Shown piece by piece: positions 43,912-56,499 of a stretch of DNA of 64,000 nucleotides. Within the stretch, counting starts at the first letter, position 1, and the number at the start of each line of letters is the position of its first letter. Source of the DNA: Limnoperna fortunei (taxonomy: Eukaryota; Mollusca; Bivalvia; Mytilida; Modiolidae); assembly GCA_944474755.1 (NCBI GenBank), contig OX104112.1:79001756-79065755 (forward strand). The letters are read 5' to 3'. A program made the translations under genes and the position numbers. The notes under the pieces were generated by a model. It searched no databases. It was not told where the DNA came from and saw only the letters and a program-made list of their open reading frames with translations.

Positions 43912-44294
43912 TTAGCGACAGCATCGTAATAGATCAATAACAATGATACCGCCAAATACCATGCATATGACGATAATCCCTACGTACCCTATTGAAGCCG
44001 AGGATTTACGATCATCCGAAGCAGAATATTTAGTGCTTAAATATTTGGTTGTGTTTTTCGTATTAATCCTTATTTTTTGTATAAGTGCATTTAAATCAGA
44101 TTGCATTATTGTTTTCATTTGCTCCATTGTTAGATTCAATGATCCTAAGAATCCCCATTTGTTTTCTCCTACTGCAGAGCAGGGACATGTACACTGATGA
44201 CTATTGGATTGTGTAACTTCTATAGCTGTCGTTCTCTCACTGATAGTTTCTCTGTTGGTTGTTGTTGTTTCATACATATTGATATAGGTTGTAT
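43912..44294 (-). CDS. Gene B exon 3: linker, membrane-proximal domain and TM helix
   Basis: 383 bases including the stop, the same length as in copy C. Acceptor TATTTCAG before ATACAACC. Two Cys lie in the four-residue tail. Confidence 0.83.
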
Positions 44295-47200
44295 CTGAAA
44301 TACAATATGTTTACTACTAATTAAGATCTTAACCCAAGACAAACGAAATGAATGATAATAATAATTTTAGTCATGGTATGCACATTTTAAACAAGCGTTC
44401 TGTTTCTGATAATACCGATTTTAAAATCAATATGAGATGTAATACTGTTCGAATTGCATTTTGATTGTATATTATTTTGTGAAAAAAGGCTATAATACCA
44501 TTAAGTAGTAAAAAAGAATACTTTAATATACAATAAGGATACAAATCATTTTAATTCTACGTCAATTAATATTAGGCATTGGGGTTTATCCTGCAAATAC
44601 TAATGTAGCTCTGATTCAGCATTGCTTCTTTAAAAATCATTCTACACGACTGTAACTTATAAACGATATGTATGACCAAAGATTCAATCTATCCATTATG
44701 TCATGAATATAACCTTAATCTGAAAATAAATATAATTAAATATGCACAATATTTAAATGACATCTAATCCTGTAGAAATTGTCGAATGTCGAGGATTGTT
44801 ATCGGTAGCCCGATTTCCTGCTCAAACCAACACAATCTAGACTATGATATTGCTGAACACCTGCCGAAAGTAACGTAAATCTTAATTCAACAAACAAAAA
44901 TACGTACCTGTGTTTACACAATCGTATGACACATTTAAATATTTGTAAACATTTGGACAAGGATCTCCACCATCAGCACCATTCGAAGCGTCTAAACTGC
45001 ATGTTTGCTTGAAATCACATAAACTGCTTAAGTTGCTAACAGTTGACATCGTACAGTTGTACAAATTTGAAATGGAAACAGAGTCATGTGGACAAACAGA
45101 TGAATTAGTTCTTCCATAGGTAGCATCTAGCACTTGTATGTGGTAATATGTGTCACAATCAATTTCTACATTAAGGTTCTCGCAGATTATTATCGAATCT
45201 AAAAAGGGTATTTATAAACATAGGTTAAAAAGTCTTAAATGTACAATTGTACAAGGAATCACAATATTGTACAAGGTTTGTCAAAACCTAATGTAATATT
45301 CAGTTTCTACCTTTTTGGCGAATTCTCATACCGCCTGACGGAGTGATTGAAAACATTCATTTCCCATGGATAAAAAAAGTCTAGTACTGTAGATTCATTT
45401 CATTTCACTTAAGATTATGTCCTTTCCACTACTTTCATTTGCGTTACAAAGAAACGGCATGTGAAAAAAAAGAAGCAAACACAACCGATTTGCATAATAT
45501 TTAATGTACAGATACTAATTCATTAATAATGCAGCTTAATATTGTATAATTCAAATATGATTTGCATATGTAGAAAAACGTTTATTACTTCTCGTAGAGA
45601 TTTTCAACGGAATTTATTTTTTTTTATAAATGAAGCAGACTTTTTGGGGATAAATGACGTTGACGACCGAAATATTTTTAAGAATAACCAATGTAAACAA
45701 ATAAGGCGGCTTTCAATATCGACGGCGATCAAATTACAGAATTTTTTGTTTGATGATTTGACACTAATGATTTGTTAAGTTTAATACTTTTCTTGTGTTC
45801 GATAAAAAAAATAAGTTATAGATTGAAGTGACAACGTAGTTGTGTTTGTTAAAATCAGAATGCTTTATAGAATAACATTGGTACGTTAAAATCAACAAAA
45901 TATTCATACGTTAGGTCAATCCCGCTACCATACACATGAAACATGGAACTGAGATAACCTTAGACAAATTAATTTCTTAGTGCAATTTCAAAGAATTATA
46001 AGGATTAAACACGCGTGCCTTTAATGTTAAAACTACGTCATAGCTGAAAGCCGATTTAGTAGATATTGGTGCTCAACTATACACTAGCAGTTTTATAATG
46101 CTTAATACTTAACAAGCTACTTTGGATTAACCTTAGAGCAAGCTCATGAATGAATTATTAAGTGATCAACTTTACTTCGAACATATCGGAATTTATCGAT
46201 TTATATGTTCATGCTGCTTTGCATCAGCCCAACAGCTATGATAAACTTTCATTCAATGGTAACCCTGCAAGGTTTATATTCTCAACTTTTTAATGTTGGC
46301 CTTTGCTTACATCACGATTAAAAGATATGAAATTTCATCACCCAAACAAGTCTGCGTTTTATTTTTAATCACTAACATCACGAAAAATAGTCATTCAAAC
46401 AGATGTATTTACACATTTAATTAGTGGCACAAACTTGACAACGATTCTAAATTTTACTTAGTACTTAATTAATGTAATGATTTATTGAATATTCGTCTGA
46501 GACAGAACAAATAAGTCATTTTGCTAACACAGGTTGGGTTGATATTATGGTTGAATGGCCATATGCAGAAATAAACAAATCTGGATGTCAAAATAAATTT
46601 GATTTTAAGAAAAATCTTGGACTGGTATAACTAACAGAATGTGATACTCGTTAAATCGTAAGTGTAGAACGTACAAAATCCCGGTCGAAAATGAGACCGT
46701 AGCGAGATGAAACGAGAACGCAGAAAAGAAACTATCTAGCACAATACGATAGCAAAAACTTATTTAAACTTAATGTATATGCTTTTAAAGTATATAAATT
46801 TTTAATTAAAAGTTTATTGTCTTATTTACTTTATTTAATTATCATGACCGTGTTTGATCTTTTAATAAAATAGTAAACAAAACAACGTAAATCGCGCCAT
46901 TTTGATGAATTGTAGAGATAAAATACGTATATTGTCATAATGCAAAATTACAAATTTAAAAGTAATAGCCAAGTCAACTTGTAATTTTGTTGTCTTCTAT
47001 CAGATATTGTTTGTGTTGTGAATCTCTTAAATCTTTTCGGATGGGGTAGAATGATAATTAGCCGGTGTTCAGGAAGTCGCTAATATTTTTGGAGTCACCT
47101 AAAATAAAAACGACATACGCCTGCATACGGTGTTTTTTTATTAAATACATTAATTTATTAACATATAAATATAGTGCCAGTTCCCAGTCTCTTTAAAAGC

Positions 47201-48985
47201 ATATTGCTGATTGGCATCTTATGTAAACAGCTGATTACCAGACATCAAATGAAGTATGGTCCTATAAGTCATCAATCTCTTTTCTAAAAAAAACTGTTGT
47301 GAAACCAACAAATTGGAACTGTTTTTTTTATTTTTTTAGGAAATTTACAGATGACGTTTTTGGTTGATGTCAAAAAGTCAGACATCACAAAAATAAATGC
47401 CAGTGCCGTCAAAGAAATAGTGATCTGATCAGGTATTTTAACCATTAAAGCAGTGAATGTTAAAAATAAAGATCAACTATATATAAGAAGACATCTGGAA
47501 CGGTGCGTGTATATGTTATTTTTGCATATACTATTTGAATTTAGAAGCAGGAAAATATCTTTTAACCTGTTGTTTAGATGTTTGACTATGTTACTATCAG
47601 TTTCTCAGCATTAGACATTATATTTGCCCTCATTTTTAATGTCCTACATAAAGATCATTTCTGTAGTTGTTTAGTTATATTATTATGGTTACAATAAACC
47701 CGTCGAAAGGTACCAAAAGGTATATTGATATATTGACTATAGGAATTCTTTTTTTCGCCATTTGAAAATTTTGGTACAGATAATTTCTTTAATTGTAATA
47801 ACATTTCAAATATTTAACACTTTGTTGCAATACGTTCATAAAACCGTTGCATAATGTAGATGGTATAAGTTTTCATAAAACGTAAACCTTAAAATAAGTA
47901 AGACACTTAAAACTGCAAATTACGAGACTGGAAGCCAAAACTATCGGTAAGTTAGATTGCTATTATATAAAATGGGATTTTTTATTGTAGGAAACTAACT
48001 AACGTCAGATTGTTGGAGGCGTCAGAAGGTCACTCTTTCTGGATAAATATTACACTTATCGTAAATGTTATCGCCGTAAAACAAATAGTGATCTGATCAG
48101 ACATTTTCACTTCTATACCATACAAGTCTGTTGTTTAAAATGATCGAACTAGAAGAAATCTGGAACAGTTCGTATCTACGGGTTTTGCCTTTAAATTTAT
48201 CTGATTTTACAATCAGGAATATGTTTTCGAACTAGTTGTTCAAAGTAAAATGTAATCGAAGATACCAAGGTTAATAAAATTTACTACGACAGACGCGCGT
48301 TTCGTCTTTTCAAGACTCATCAGTGGCGCTCAAGCACAAACAAAATTTAAAATTCAAATAATTAATGTGTTGTAGAGCTTTTATCACCAAAAATTCCAAA
48401 ACGTCCCAAAGCAAAAGTTTGACAATAGAAACACCTTAGAATTAAAATTTTTTCGAAATTTCAGAGTAGTAAATTTAGACAAAGGTTTGACTGTATTACT
48501 ATCGGTTTCTAAGCATTGCATGTTTTTATATTGATTTTTTAAAACAGACATTCTTTTTGCTCTGATTTTAAATGTCATACATAGAGATCAATCTGTGGTT
48601 TAATAGTAATGTTATGTTGTAATACTTAATACCTGGTTTCTATACGCCTTTCCAAGGTTAACAAAAAGTATATTAAAATATAGACTACTTATCACATTTT
48701 TAAATTTTGATAAAGATAATGTCTTTAGTTTAATACTTTAAATGACTTATCTTTTAACTTGAAACTTATTGTGTGTTTCTTCAAATATTTAACACTTTGT
48801 TCCAATACTTTTATAAAACGGTGGAAAAAGTATGTGTTACAAGCCATGTTTCATAAAACGACTTTAACTTATATAAAATCAAAATTACTAAAATATTCGG
48901 TAATAAACAAATAATGTTACTTACCTAGTGAACTAATGATTTGTATCCAAAAGGAAAATAAAATTATAATAATCGGCAACATCAT
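43912..48985 (-). CDS. Gene B: SUEL-type lectin single-pass membrane protein (3 exons, 244 aa)
   Basis: Exons 48985-48925, 45198-44908 and 44294-43912 join in phase 1 with AG/GT sites and total 735 coding bases. The signal peptide is MMLPIIIILFSFWIQIISSL. Residues 21-117 are a SUEL lectin domain with eight Cys, DATYGRT near the start and GGDPCPNVYKYL near the end. From 118 follow a Thr-rich linker, CTCPC, NKWGFLGSLNLT, a Lys/Asn-rich stretch and DDRKSSASIGYVG, then a transmembrane helix at about 219-240. The protein stops four residues after IDLL (RCCR), so it nearly lacks a cytoplasmic tail, unlike copy A. Intron 1 (3.7 kb) contains an internally duplicated conserved block. Cell-surface sugar or protein recognition is inferred from the family, not shown. 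Alternative: a recently inactivated copy, though no lesion was found. Confidence 0.82.
44295..44907 (-). other. Gene B intron 2
   Basis: Starts GTACGT. Contains 'ttttaaacaagcgttctgtt', which also occurs at the matching position of copy C near 63655. Confidence 0.7.
44908..45198 (-). CDS. Gene B exon 2: SUEL lectin domain
   Basis: 291 bases, phase 1-1, acceptor TTTTTAG, donor G/GTACGT. Nine bases longer than in copy A, owing to the ADGG loop before DPCP. Potential N-glycosylation sites include NSS and NCT. Confidence 0.88.
45199..47330 (-). other. Gene B intron 1, distal part
   Basis: No exon recognised. The strings 'acggcatgtgaaaa..aaacaa' near 45460 and 'gatgtcaaaataaatttg' near 46585 recur at 56.5-56.64 kb, marking the decayed duplicate of this intron. 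Confidence 0.5.
47331..48240 (-). repeat. Conserved intronic block, duplicated in tandem
   Basis: Two copies (47339-47650 and about 47990-48240) share 'agtgatctgatcag', 'atctggaac', 'gcaggaaaatat'-like and 'tttgactatgttactatc' strings. The second is interrupted by the repeat at 48255-48330 and resumes near 48480. A third copy is at 57440-57800 and a weaker one at 30.3 kb. On the minus strand two copies read ATG TCT GAT CAG ATC, but the frames diverge and stop, so a protein is not supported. Confidence 0.6.
48255..48430. mobile_element. Mussel dispersed repeat ('acgcgcgtttcgtc' type)
   Basis: Contains 'accaaggttaataaaattta', 'gacgcgcgtttcgtc' and 'gactcatcagtggcgctca', a string common in bivalve genomes from memory. 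It interrupts the second copy of the intronic block. Boundaries are uncertain. Confidence 0.5.
48925..48985 (-). CDS. Gene B exon 1: signal peptide
   Basis: 61 bases, ATG ATG start, GTAAGT donor in phase 1. The strongest donor of the family. Confidence 0.82.
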
Positions 48986-49260
48986 AAAAGATGTCTTCTT
49001 AACTGTGTGGCAGATTTAGTATTTGGCCTGAAATTGAATTGATAATGTTTTAATATGTCTTGAATATGTAATTATAAATTATACTAATATTAAGGGAGGT
49101 ATAATTATAATCGATACTCACTTTACAATCTTTATAATGACAAGAGCTTCAACTAATTAATTAGGAAACATCTATCTTTAATTTTCACTGAGGAGACAAC
49201 ACCTTTTTATTGATCAACGCGGGTAGGCGGATCCAGTTTTTTTAATCAAATAAAAAGAAC
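48986..49260 (-). promoter_or_regulatory. Gene B promoter region
   Basis: A TATTAAAA box lies on the minus strand at 49055-49048, about 70 bases before the ATG, at the place where gene A has TATAAAAG. The region aligns with the promoters of the other copies. Confidence 0.45.
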
Positions 49261-50128
49261 GTATATAAGAAATTGTAGAAACTTTAATCTGATTTAATCT
49301 GGTTAAACGGAATTCAAGTAGAAATAGTTGTAACAATTGCTATAATTGAATAAATTGAAGCCTTCTTATTTTTGGTCAGAAGATTGTAGTTAACCCAAGA
49401 CCTCAGTTACTGGAGCTATTATATAGAGGTTATAGCACGAAATTAAGTTAATTGGTAAATAATAAGAGCATGTTCAAAACACAAGATACTAAACAATATC
49501 AAAGAGACGTAAGTGCATGTCTTAACATTCTTAACATTGGAAAAATGTGATACTTGTAAAAATGAGACATTAAATAGGTAAATAACAATTAATTCAGGTA
49601 TTAGAAGAATAGTCAAAATGTAATGGTAGACAAATTAATCGATAGTTTCCCAATGGTCAATATTTAATAAGTCGGGGATGTAGTTTGATGTCATACTGGA
49701 AGTGATAAAGTTTAAGTTTCTACTGGATACAGGAGCAACCGTGTATAATATGATCGCTAAATGTATAAATACTTGAAATCAACGACACCATATATTCGAA
49801 ATCACTAACTAATAGTAACCATTTAAAAAAGGGAGAGTTTATTCTACTAATACTAATCATTACTACTGCCATATTTGCAGGATATTCATTCGAAATAAAT
49901 TGTTTGTTTACAGTTTTTGAAAAACTATTACTCTCTATGGGTATTCGAAAAACTTCTTGTTATTCAAAAGTTTTCACGTCATATTTTTTTTAAACGTAGT
50001 AGGACACCGTACGTATTTGACGTCTAAAATACTAATTTGATATGTCCTTCTCGAGTAAAAAGAAACACATTTGCTGTTTCATGTTTTATTTTATTTTCAA
50101 CGATAAAGTTGTTACAGTGTGAACAATG
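49261..50128. other. Far upstream region of gene B, partly duplicated
   Basis: 49300-49620 matches 58360-58680 ('cctcagttac..ga', 'atcaaagagac.taagtg', 'ggtaaataacaat'), showing that the duplication included upstream DNA. No gene recognised. Confidence 0.5.
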
Positions 50129-50185
50129 CTCTAATGGTGGTCCGCCATATAGTGACAATTTCGTCGCTAGATGGCGGTATTAGAG
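50129..50185. repeat. 57-bp hairpin
   Basis: 'ctctaat' / 'attagag' and 'ccgccatatagtgac' / 'gtcgctagatggcgg' pair with two mismatches around a short loop. Confidence 0.8.
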
Positions 50186-51770
50186 ACTTAAAACTGTCAT
50201 AATCAGCATGTATTTCAAAGCATGCTTGCTATAAATCGTGGTTCTGGTAAGAGTGCCTTTCGTATTCCTGATCCTTTGTATGCGAAGATAATTTGTGACA
50301 ATGTTGCTTTGATTACGTGCTTTTTATTTGCTAGATCTTCATTTTGGTGTTTTCCAATTTGTCTTTGAAAAATTGTGTAATTTGGTCAATAAATGTGCAT
50401 GGTAACTTTTTTTTTATTTTCAACGTGTACTATTTATCATAATAATTATTATGAAAGGTATAGAACATAACTTTTTGTACCAAAATATTTGCGAAGCTTA
50501 ATATTTACGAAATAATAGTTTTTCGAAATATTTTAATAAAGTTTTCGGGCATAAAAATATTCCTTTTTACTCAATGTTTAGATCATATATTGTATAAGTT
50601 TTTCTGAACAATATCTGTATGAGGCAATTTGCAACTAATTGTACATTTGTTATATCGATCTTCAAAAAATGTCGCCTAATAATCCCCTATCCGTTCTTTA
50701 AGTGTAGTGTACGAATACATTTAAAATAATTTACAACCATTTAATTGCAAAACACACACTGTTTATATTAATATCAGAATTTTACCTAACGCAATTTTGT
50801 ATGCACATTAATTGAAATATACAGCTCTATTTTAAAAATTCTACAGGAGACTGATGCTATGTATTGTTTCGTTTGCGACTTTTCATACCTTTACGAAAGA
50901 GTTTGTGCTTTTGTTTGATTGTTTAAATGTATGAAACGTTTTAGCAATTTTTCATTTATATCCACGGCGTCTAGGTCTATTAGGTAAGAAGCCGAAATAC
51001 CCCGACGTCAAATGCTTTCTGCATGTTAAAGAGTAGGAGGGTTTATTCACCATGACAAACTTAATCGATATACAATTTTTAGTAATAATTTAAATTAAAA
51101 GTTCTGCATGAACCTAAATGTATTTATATTTTCTCTATCTGACTGACAACTAACTATTATCAGAAATAGATGAAACCACTTTTCTACTTTTCTCCAATTT
51201 TTGCATTTAAACCAAGTTGAGGGGGAGTAACTAAGGGTACTTTTGGGTACAGGTCTGCCGTCAGAGATTTTAAAACCCACCCTATTCATATATTTTTGAC
51301 ACAACAGTCCTTTCACTACCAAGCTGTTCATAAACATAAGTAACACATAATAATTAAAGCGACATCTTTTAATTTGTTAAGTCACTGTGGTTTACCTCTT
51401 CAGGTAAAGATGAGAAATAATTTTCGGCCATTGCTATAACTAGACTATTTAAACTACCCAATGATATATCTTTCAACGAAACAGCTACATATTGATATAT
51501 TTTATAAAGGTTAAAAAGATTAAAAAGAGATCTTTTTGGGTCATACCCATATACATTACGTTAGCCACCCCCACTTCGTGATATAAACCAGTTATGACCA
51601 GTTTAGTAAACCTATTTAAACCCCTCCTTAAAATATGACGTCATATCCATTCGAAATATAATATATAATAATAATGTATAATTTGGCACGGCAAACGTAG
51701 AAATCTATTTATGGCCATCGACTTCTTTTAGGCCACATGCTACATTTTCTTCTAGTTCAATCACTAGTGA
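50186..51770. other. No gene recognised; one decayed SINE fragment
   Basis: A strongly diverged SINE 3' end ('tttagcaatttttcatttat', 'ggcgtctaggtc') lies at about 50915-51010. The rest is AT-rich spacer. Confidence 0.4.
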
Positions 51771-51985
51771 GTAAACCTTAACGCTTGTCTAACCACCAGA
51801 CTGTTATGTTTAGTTCTGTGTAATAATAATCACTGTGTCTATCTACCCACCAGACTCTTTTTTAAGTCATGTACGATGATGCCGACTGCGTATGTCTAAC
51901 CTCCAGACTGTTAATTTTAGTGCTGTACGATGATCTGTCTCATCTGCAGACTGTTATGCTGAGTTTTGTGTGGTGATACTGATAC
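51771..51985 (+). repeat. Tandem repeat, four units of about 55 bp
   Basis: Units contain 'gtctaaccaccagactgtta' and 'tttagttctgtgtaatgat'-like strings and diverge towards the right. Confidence 0.8.
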
Positions 51986-52480
51986 TTCTTTCACGAATTT
52001 CCAATTCATGGCCGTCGGATAGGGAGGGGATTGTGTTGAGTGCGATCGCACCCCTATGACAAAAAGCACTGTTGTGTTACTATTGATTCTGAAAACATTC
52101 AATCATTTCCACAACGAACAAACGCGTGCTGAATAAGCCGTCTACGTTTCCGATATTTTGCGTTCGATAAATACGTTCAACGTTTGTTTGACGTCGGGTT
52201 CAGCGTAACGTTCTATATACCACTAAGGTCCCTTTATGAATGACGATGCTCAAATATTAACCCAACATGTACAAGTTTCATTACAAAATTTTAAAATACA
52301 TATACATGTAGTGATTTTAACTTGATGAACTTTAAAGCGAAATATAGAAAGATACAAATACAGAAAAAAATCCAGTTAAGATTGTCCTAAAACTGATACA
52401 AACCAGTCTATATCTTAACGTTTGCAGTTTTTCCTTTTGGACTTTTAAATTAACGAGGACAGAAATGATTTTGTCCAAAG
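51986..52480. other. No gene recognised
   Basis: Spacer without supported features. Confidence 0.4.
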
Positions 52481-52720
52481 AATCAACATGGAATAGTATT
52501 CTCCAGTCTACGTTTAAATCTTTAATCCATCAATGAATAACTAAGTTGTGGTGGCAGTCATAGAACATTTAAACAGATTCCGATTTAGAAAATGGGAATA
52601 AGGATCAATAAATCTAGCACAACGTATGATGTGTGAAATATAAACACCGTACGCAGAATCTTAAGGAATATTAGTCTCAATGAACAGAGAAGTTAACAAT
52701 TAAAAAGCTGAAAACATCAC
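52481..52720 (-). mobile_element. Retroelement RT relic
   Basis: On the minus strand, the AYGVYISHIIRCARF segment near 52660-52610 belongs to the same RT family as the relics at 40.9 and 56.1 kb. Stops flank it. Confidence 0.6.
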
Positions 52721-53700
52721 ACTAATAGGGTTTAGTCTGTAGTTTTTCATTTGAGCCTATTATTAGCAAAAAATCTAGGTAAGACGCCTAATTGATTAAG
52801 TTGCCTCCGTAATCATTAGCTCTCTAGAATAGATCAAATGTAAACTTTAGCGTTAGACATCATTTATATAGCGTAAGGTGAAATCAAAAGTCTGGTCAAA
52901 CGTCTTTTCTTCTTATTTTTTCAATAGATTGCCGAAGGAGCTCAGTCTTAAGGAATAAAATAGAAGTTGGCAAGAGGAGGAGCACATTTTACTTATTAGA
53001 ATGCCGATAGCCTGTTGAAGAATTCATCCTACAAATATAACCTATATGTTGCCTATAAAACATTTAACATTAGACATACTTCTATTTCATTGAATTTATT
53101 CTTGAATGTTTAATCGTTGATTACAAAGTAAGTTTGGTCATGACTAATCAGCAGATAGTTGTATTGCATCTTTCCATTTTTGCCTAAATTCAGCCTTTGA
53201 CTAGATCATTGAGTCTGCATTGATGCTATGAGGTAAGATAACAAACAATGTTGACAGTAAAAGGTTTACTTTTGTTACATTGGAAAAGACAACCTTGACC
53301 TTTAGATGTCGAATTTTGAATTTTTAGTATAGAATAACATATTTCAGTCTTTTTGAACGCCTGTTTTTAAAGTTGTTAAAATTGTTGTTAGGTGTTTTAA
53401 AGAGAAAAACCTGCAGATTGTGCTATTTAATGTTGTTTGTGTGGATTTTTGTGATTTAAAAACCTCCTCATTAGTTTATGGAATCTTGCGAGAATCCCAT
53501 GTTTTTGCTGTTTTAAATTAAGTCATAATAAATTGAACTGGTGATTGAAATAGTAAAATTTATGTCATAAATATTCCATGCGCGTTTACAGTGCTGGGCA
53601 TTCTTTTAGAATTATTTTTACATGTTTTATTCCGAAAACAAAGCATTGAAGTGTGTCGTTTCATAGAAAACTATAAAAGAAACCAAACTTACAAATCCTT
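52721..53700. other. No gene recognised
   Basis: AT-rich spacer. May hold further decayed retroelement DNA. Confidence 0.4.
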
Positions 53701-53990
53701 ATTCTGACAAAAACGTATAATACAAACCAAACAGACAGAACGTGAGTAACACGAACATATTGAAAAGCAGGAGTGTACTTAAGTATTCCGAATAAATAAT
53801 CATGTCTGCCATTAATTAGACACTAATTGTCAAGTCCATTCAAAAGTCAAATCTAAGATAAAGGAAAGACTATGCACGACTTACCAAACATGTCTGATTA
53901 TATTGAAGGGATTTCACTAGAGGCTCAATTACGTCATCTGTTTGTGTTAAAAAAAATTTGGCTGTCTAGGATCATGTTATCTTTTAAATG
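53701..53990 (-). mobile_element. Retroelement tail fragment
   Basis: 'atgtctgccattaattagac' and 'ggaaagactatgcacgactt..aacatgtctg' parallel the tails at 38.0 and 40.85 kb. Confidence 0.45.
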
Positions 53991-55439
53991 TGATTTTAAA
54001 ATTTTTTCTAAAATAAAACTTTATTAGTTTTTCATGATTAAAAATCTAAATTACATGCGTTAACAATATTGTAGTTAGTATCCATAAAAAATATCATTGA
54101 CAATGAAATACTAACTTACGTCCCTTAAACATTTATATATTAACTGTTCGTTTTTATGTTTGTATGTTTATGTAAGGTTTTTTAACCCCAGCTTTTTGTG
54201 GATTATTTGAATTTTAGTCCTTTTCGGGAACTGCGTAAACAATTCTAATAATCGAAGAAGTGCAGATGAATAAAAACTTAAATCTGGATTTTGTAAAAAT
54301 TATTCATCACATTGTCAATGTGAATTTATATCCTTTTTAACCTTTCAAACTATAGCACTGTTTTCTGAAACATTTCCGCGTTTGCCGGGATCTTTTATTC
54401 ATTATTATTATTCATGAAATACTAAATATACTGGATATTGTTGTAGAAGAACGAAATGCAACTTCCATATTTATAGGAGCAAATGATACAACCGCGAAGT
54501 TAAGTATCCTAGGAACGTTTTCGCAGACAACGAAAATTGGTATTAACGGTATTAAATGTATTTATAGTAACTTTTAGTTAGGCATACACAAAATCGGATA
54601 ATTAGATGCCGGATAATAATTAATGAAAAATCTATAGGAAATCGCGTATGTGAAAATTGTTAGTTTGCTTAATAATGTTTTCTTAGTTTGGTGAAAACCG
54701 GGGTCATATTCCACTCACTCCGTGAGAAATTTCCTAAGAAAGTGACTGCTATAATAAAGTGGGACCACTGTACATGAAACTAACAAATTTTCATGTTCTT
54801 GAATTATACGAATTCACTATAATACCGAATTCATGTTTTCATCTTGCCTGCCATATGTGAACATTTAATTAAAACAACAATAATGGTATATTTTTACCTT
54901 TGATTATGTTTGTTTGCATCGATGTTAATTGCATAATAAACTATTATTTAGAATATTAACACTTATATCTTATGTAATATTCTCGAAACGAAATATAAAT
55001 ACTGGTTAAAGAAAGTTTTTGTGTGAACGTTTTAATCCTTTTGTTATTTGTCAGTACAAATTTATCAATTTTTGCATACGTTGATCGACAGTTCTATTCA
55101 AATTCGTTTTATTATACTTGAAAGAAGCAGATTATTCATTTAATGCATTTGTTAATGCAGTTAATAATTTATCAATCAAAGTCTTTTATTACTAGATTAC
55201 AATTTCAATTACAACCAATGTTAACGATATATTGTCCGAGTTTTTTGCACATTCATGTTATCAAAATCGTCGGCGGTTCTCTCTGTCATCCTTTTAAAAT
55301 GATTTTGTGCTCTCTATTTTTAAGCTTGTTCGACGACAAAGACAAAATTTATCTTTTCTCTGTGTCAAGTTTTCCAAGGAGGATAAGGGTCATTATTGCA
55401 AGACACCACCAATATTTAAAATGTATGTTAAATATGGGT
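53991..55439. other. No gene recognised
   Basis: The plus-strand frames of 91-119 codons near 55.2-55.5 kb overlap each other in different frames, have no motif and run into a repeat. They are not called as genes. Confidence 0.4.
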
Positions 55440-55630
55440 GTAAAGTTTGCAGTGGGTTCCACATTCGAATATCGAACTTATTGCGTTTGCATTCGATATT
55501 AATATGTACAAAGACGACACAACCTGTATTATATTTCTATAGATACAGTGAAATGAAATTTATAGCATCTGGATGGTTTTGATATGAAAAAAAAGCCCAA
55601 CAGAGGCAAATTGCTTTAGATACTACCAAA
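55440..55630 (+). mobile_element. Decayed end of the foldback family seen at 20.25-22.03 kb
   Basis: 'gcagtgggttcca', 'cgatattaatatgtacaaag', 'tatagcatctggatgg' and 'aagcccaacagaggcaaatt' follow the order of that element's terminal repeat. Confidence 0.6.
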
Positions 55631-55739
55631 AGTAATTTGAGGCTTTTAGGCGCGTTCAAAGTGAATGTGTGCCAAAAAGATAAATTTAAAAATCGAACAA
55701 TTCCCATAAATAAGAACATTCAGAACTTAAATGTAGGTA

Positions 55740-56200
55740 ATAACAAAATACCGAACATCGATAAAACTGTCTAAAAAAAGAAATCCACAAATCAAAGTCC
55801 GAGAAACCGACAAACTCTAGAACAAAAACCAACATAAAGCAACTACAGCAATGGTCCTGACTTGGTACAGGCATTTCAAAAGAAATGGTGGGTTCAACCA
55901 GGTTTTATGGCATGCCAAACCTCCCGCTTCCATTACTGTAGAATGTGAGTTGTCACTAATAGGTGTATCAAACAATCATCGTAGCACGTTCACTGTACAC
56001 GGAATTCAAAATTGGGAAAACTATCTGCAACCATATTTTCAAACGCGCGGACGAGTCGTTTTTACTTGTAACCTTGGTTTATAAGTTTATCCCGAAGAAA
56101 TAGGTGACGTTTGCAAAAATCAGTATACTCGCTGCAAGCTCTTCCTTACCTGATCAATTGAGAAATATAGACACCTTAAAACGACTTCTTCACCTCTGTA
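55740..56200 (-). mobile_element. Retroelement RT relic with tail
   Basis: The minus-strand frame from about 56190 reads GVYISQLIR, a stop, then GRACSEYTDFCKRHLFLRD and LVRAFENMVAD, the conserved end of the mussel RT family. The tail with 'atggtcctgacttggtacag' at 55852 lies within the same span. Confidence 0.72.
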
Positions 56201-56499
56201 CGGTATGAAAGAAGTCTTTTCAATATGAGATGCAAAATGTTTTTATTGTGCTGAATATCAAAGCATGGTTGCAAGTTTTCAGATTCGACATTAGTATTTG
56301 GAATTTTAATGATAAAAGCGCTTCATGATCGTGATTATTTTAGAGTCTAATTTTATTTATTTCAACATGATTAGTGTTTGTGAGAGAAAACTTAAGGTAC
56401 TTTTAGAGGTTGTTTATAGAGTCGATTACAACTATAATAGAAAGTCTATTGCAGTAGATTTATTATTTAGTCAATCTTAAGGTCATGAACGCACAACTA

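Noticed and set aside
55143..55582. Overlapping plus-strand frames of 119 and 91 codons
   Set aside because: Two frames overlap, neither has motifs, and the right part is a decayed foldback element end.
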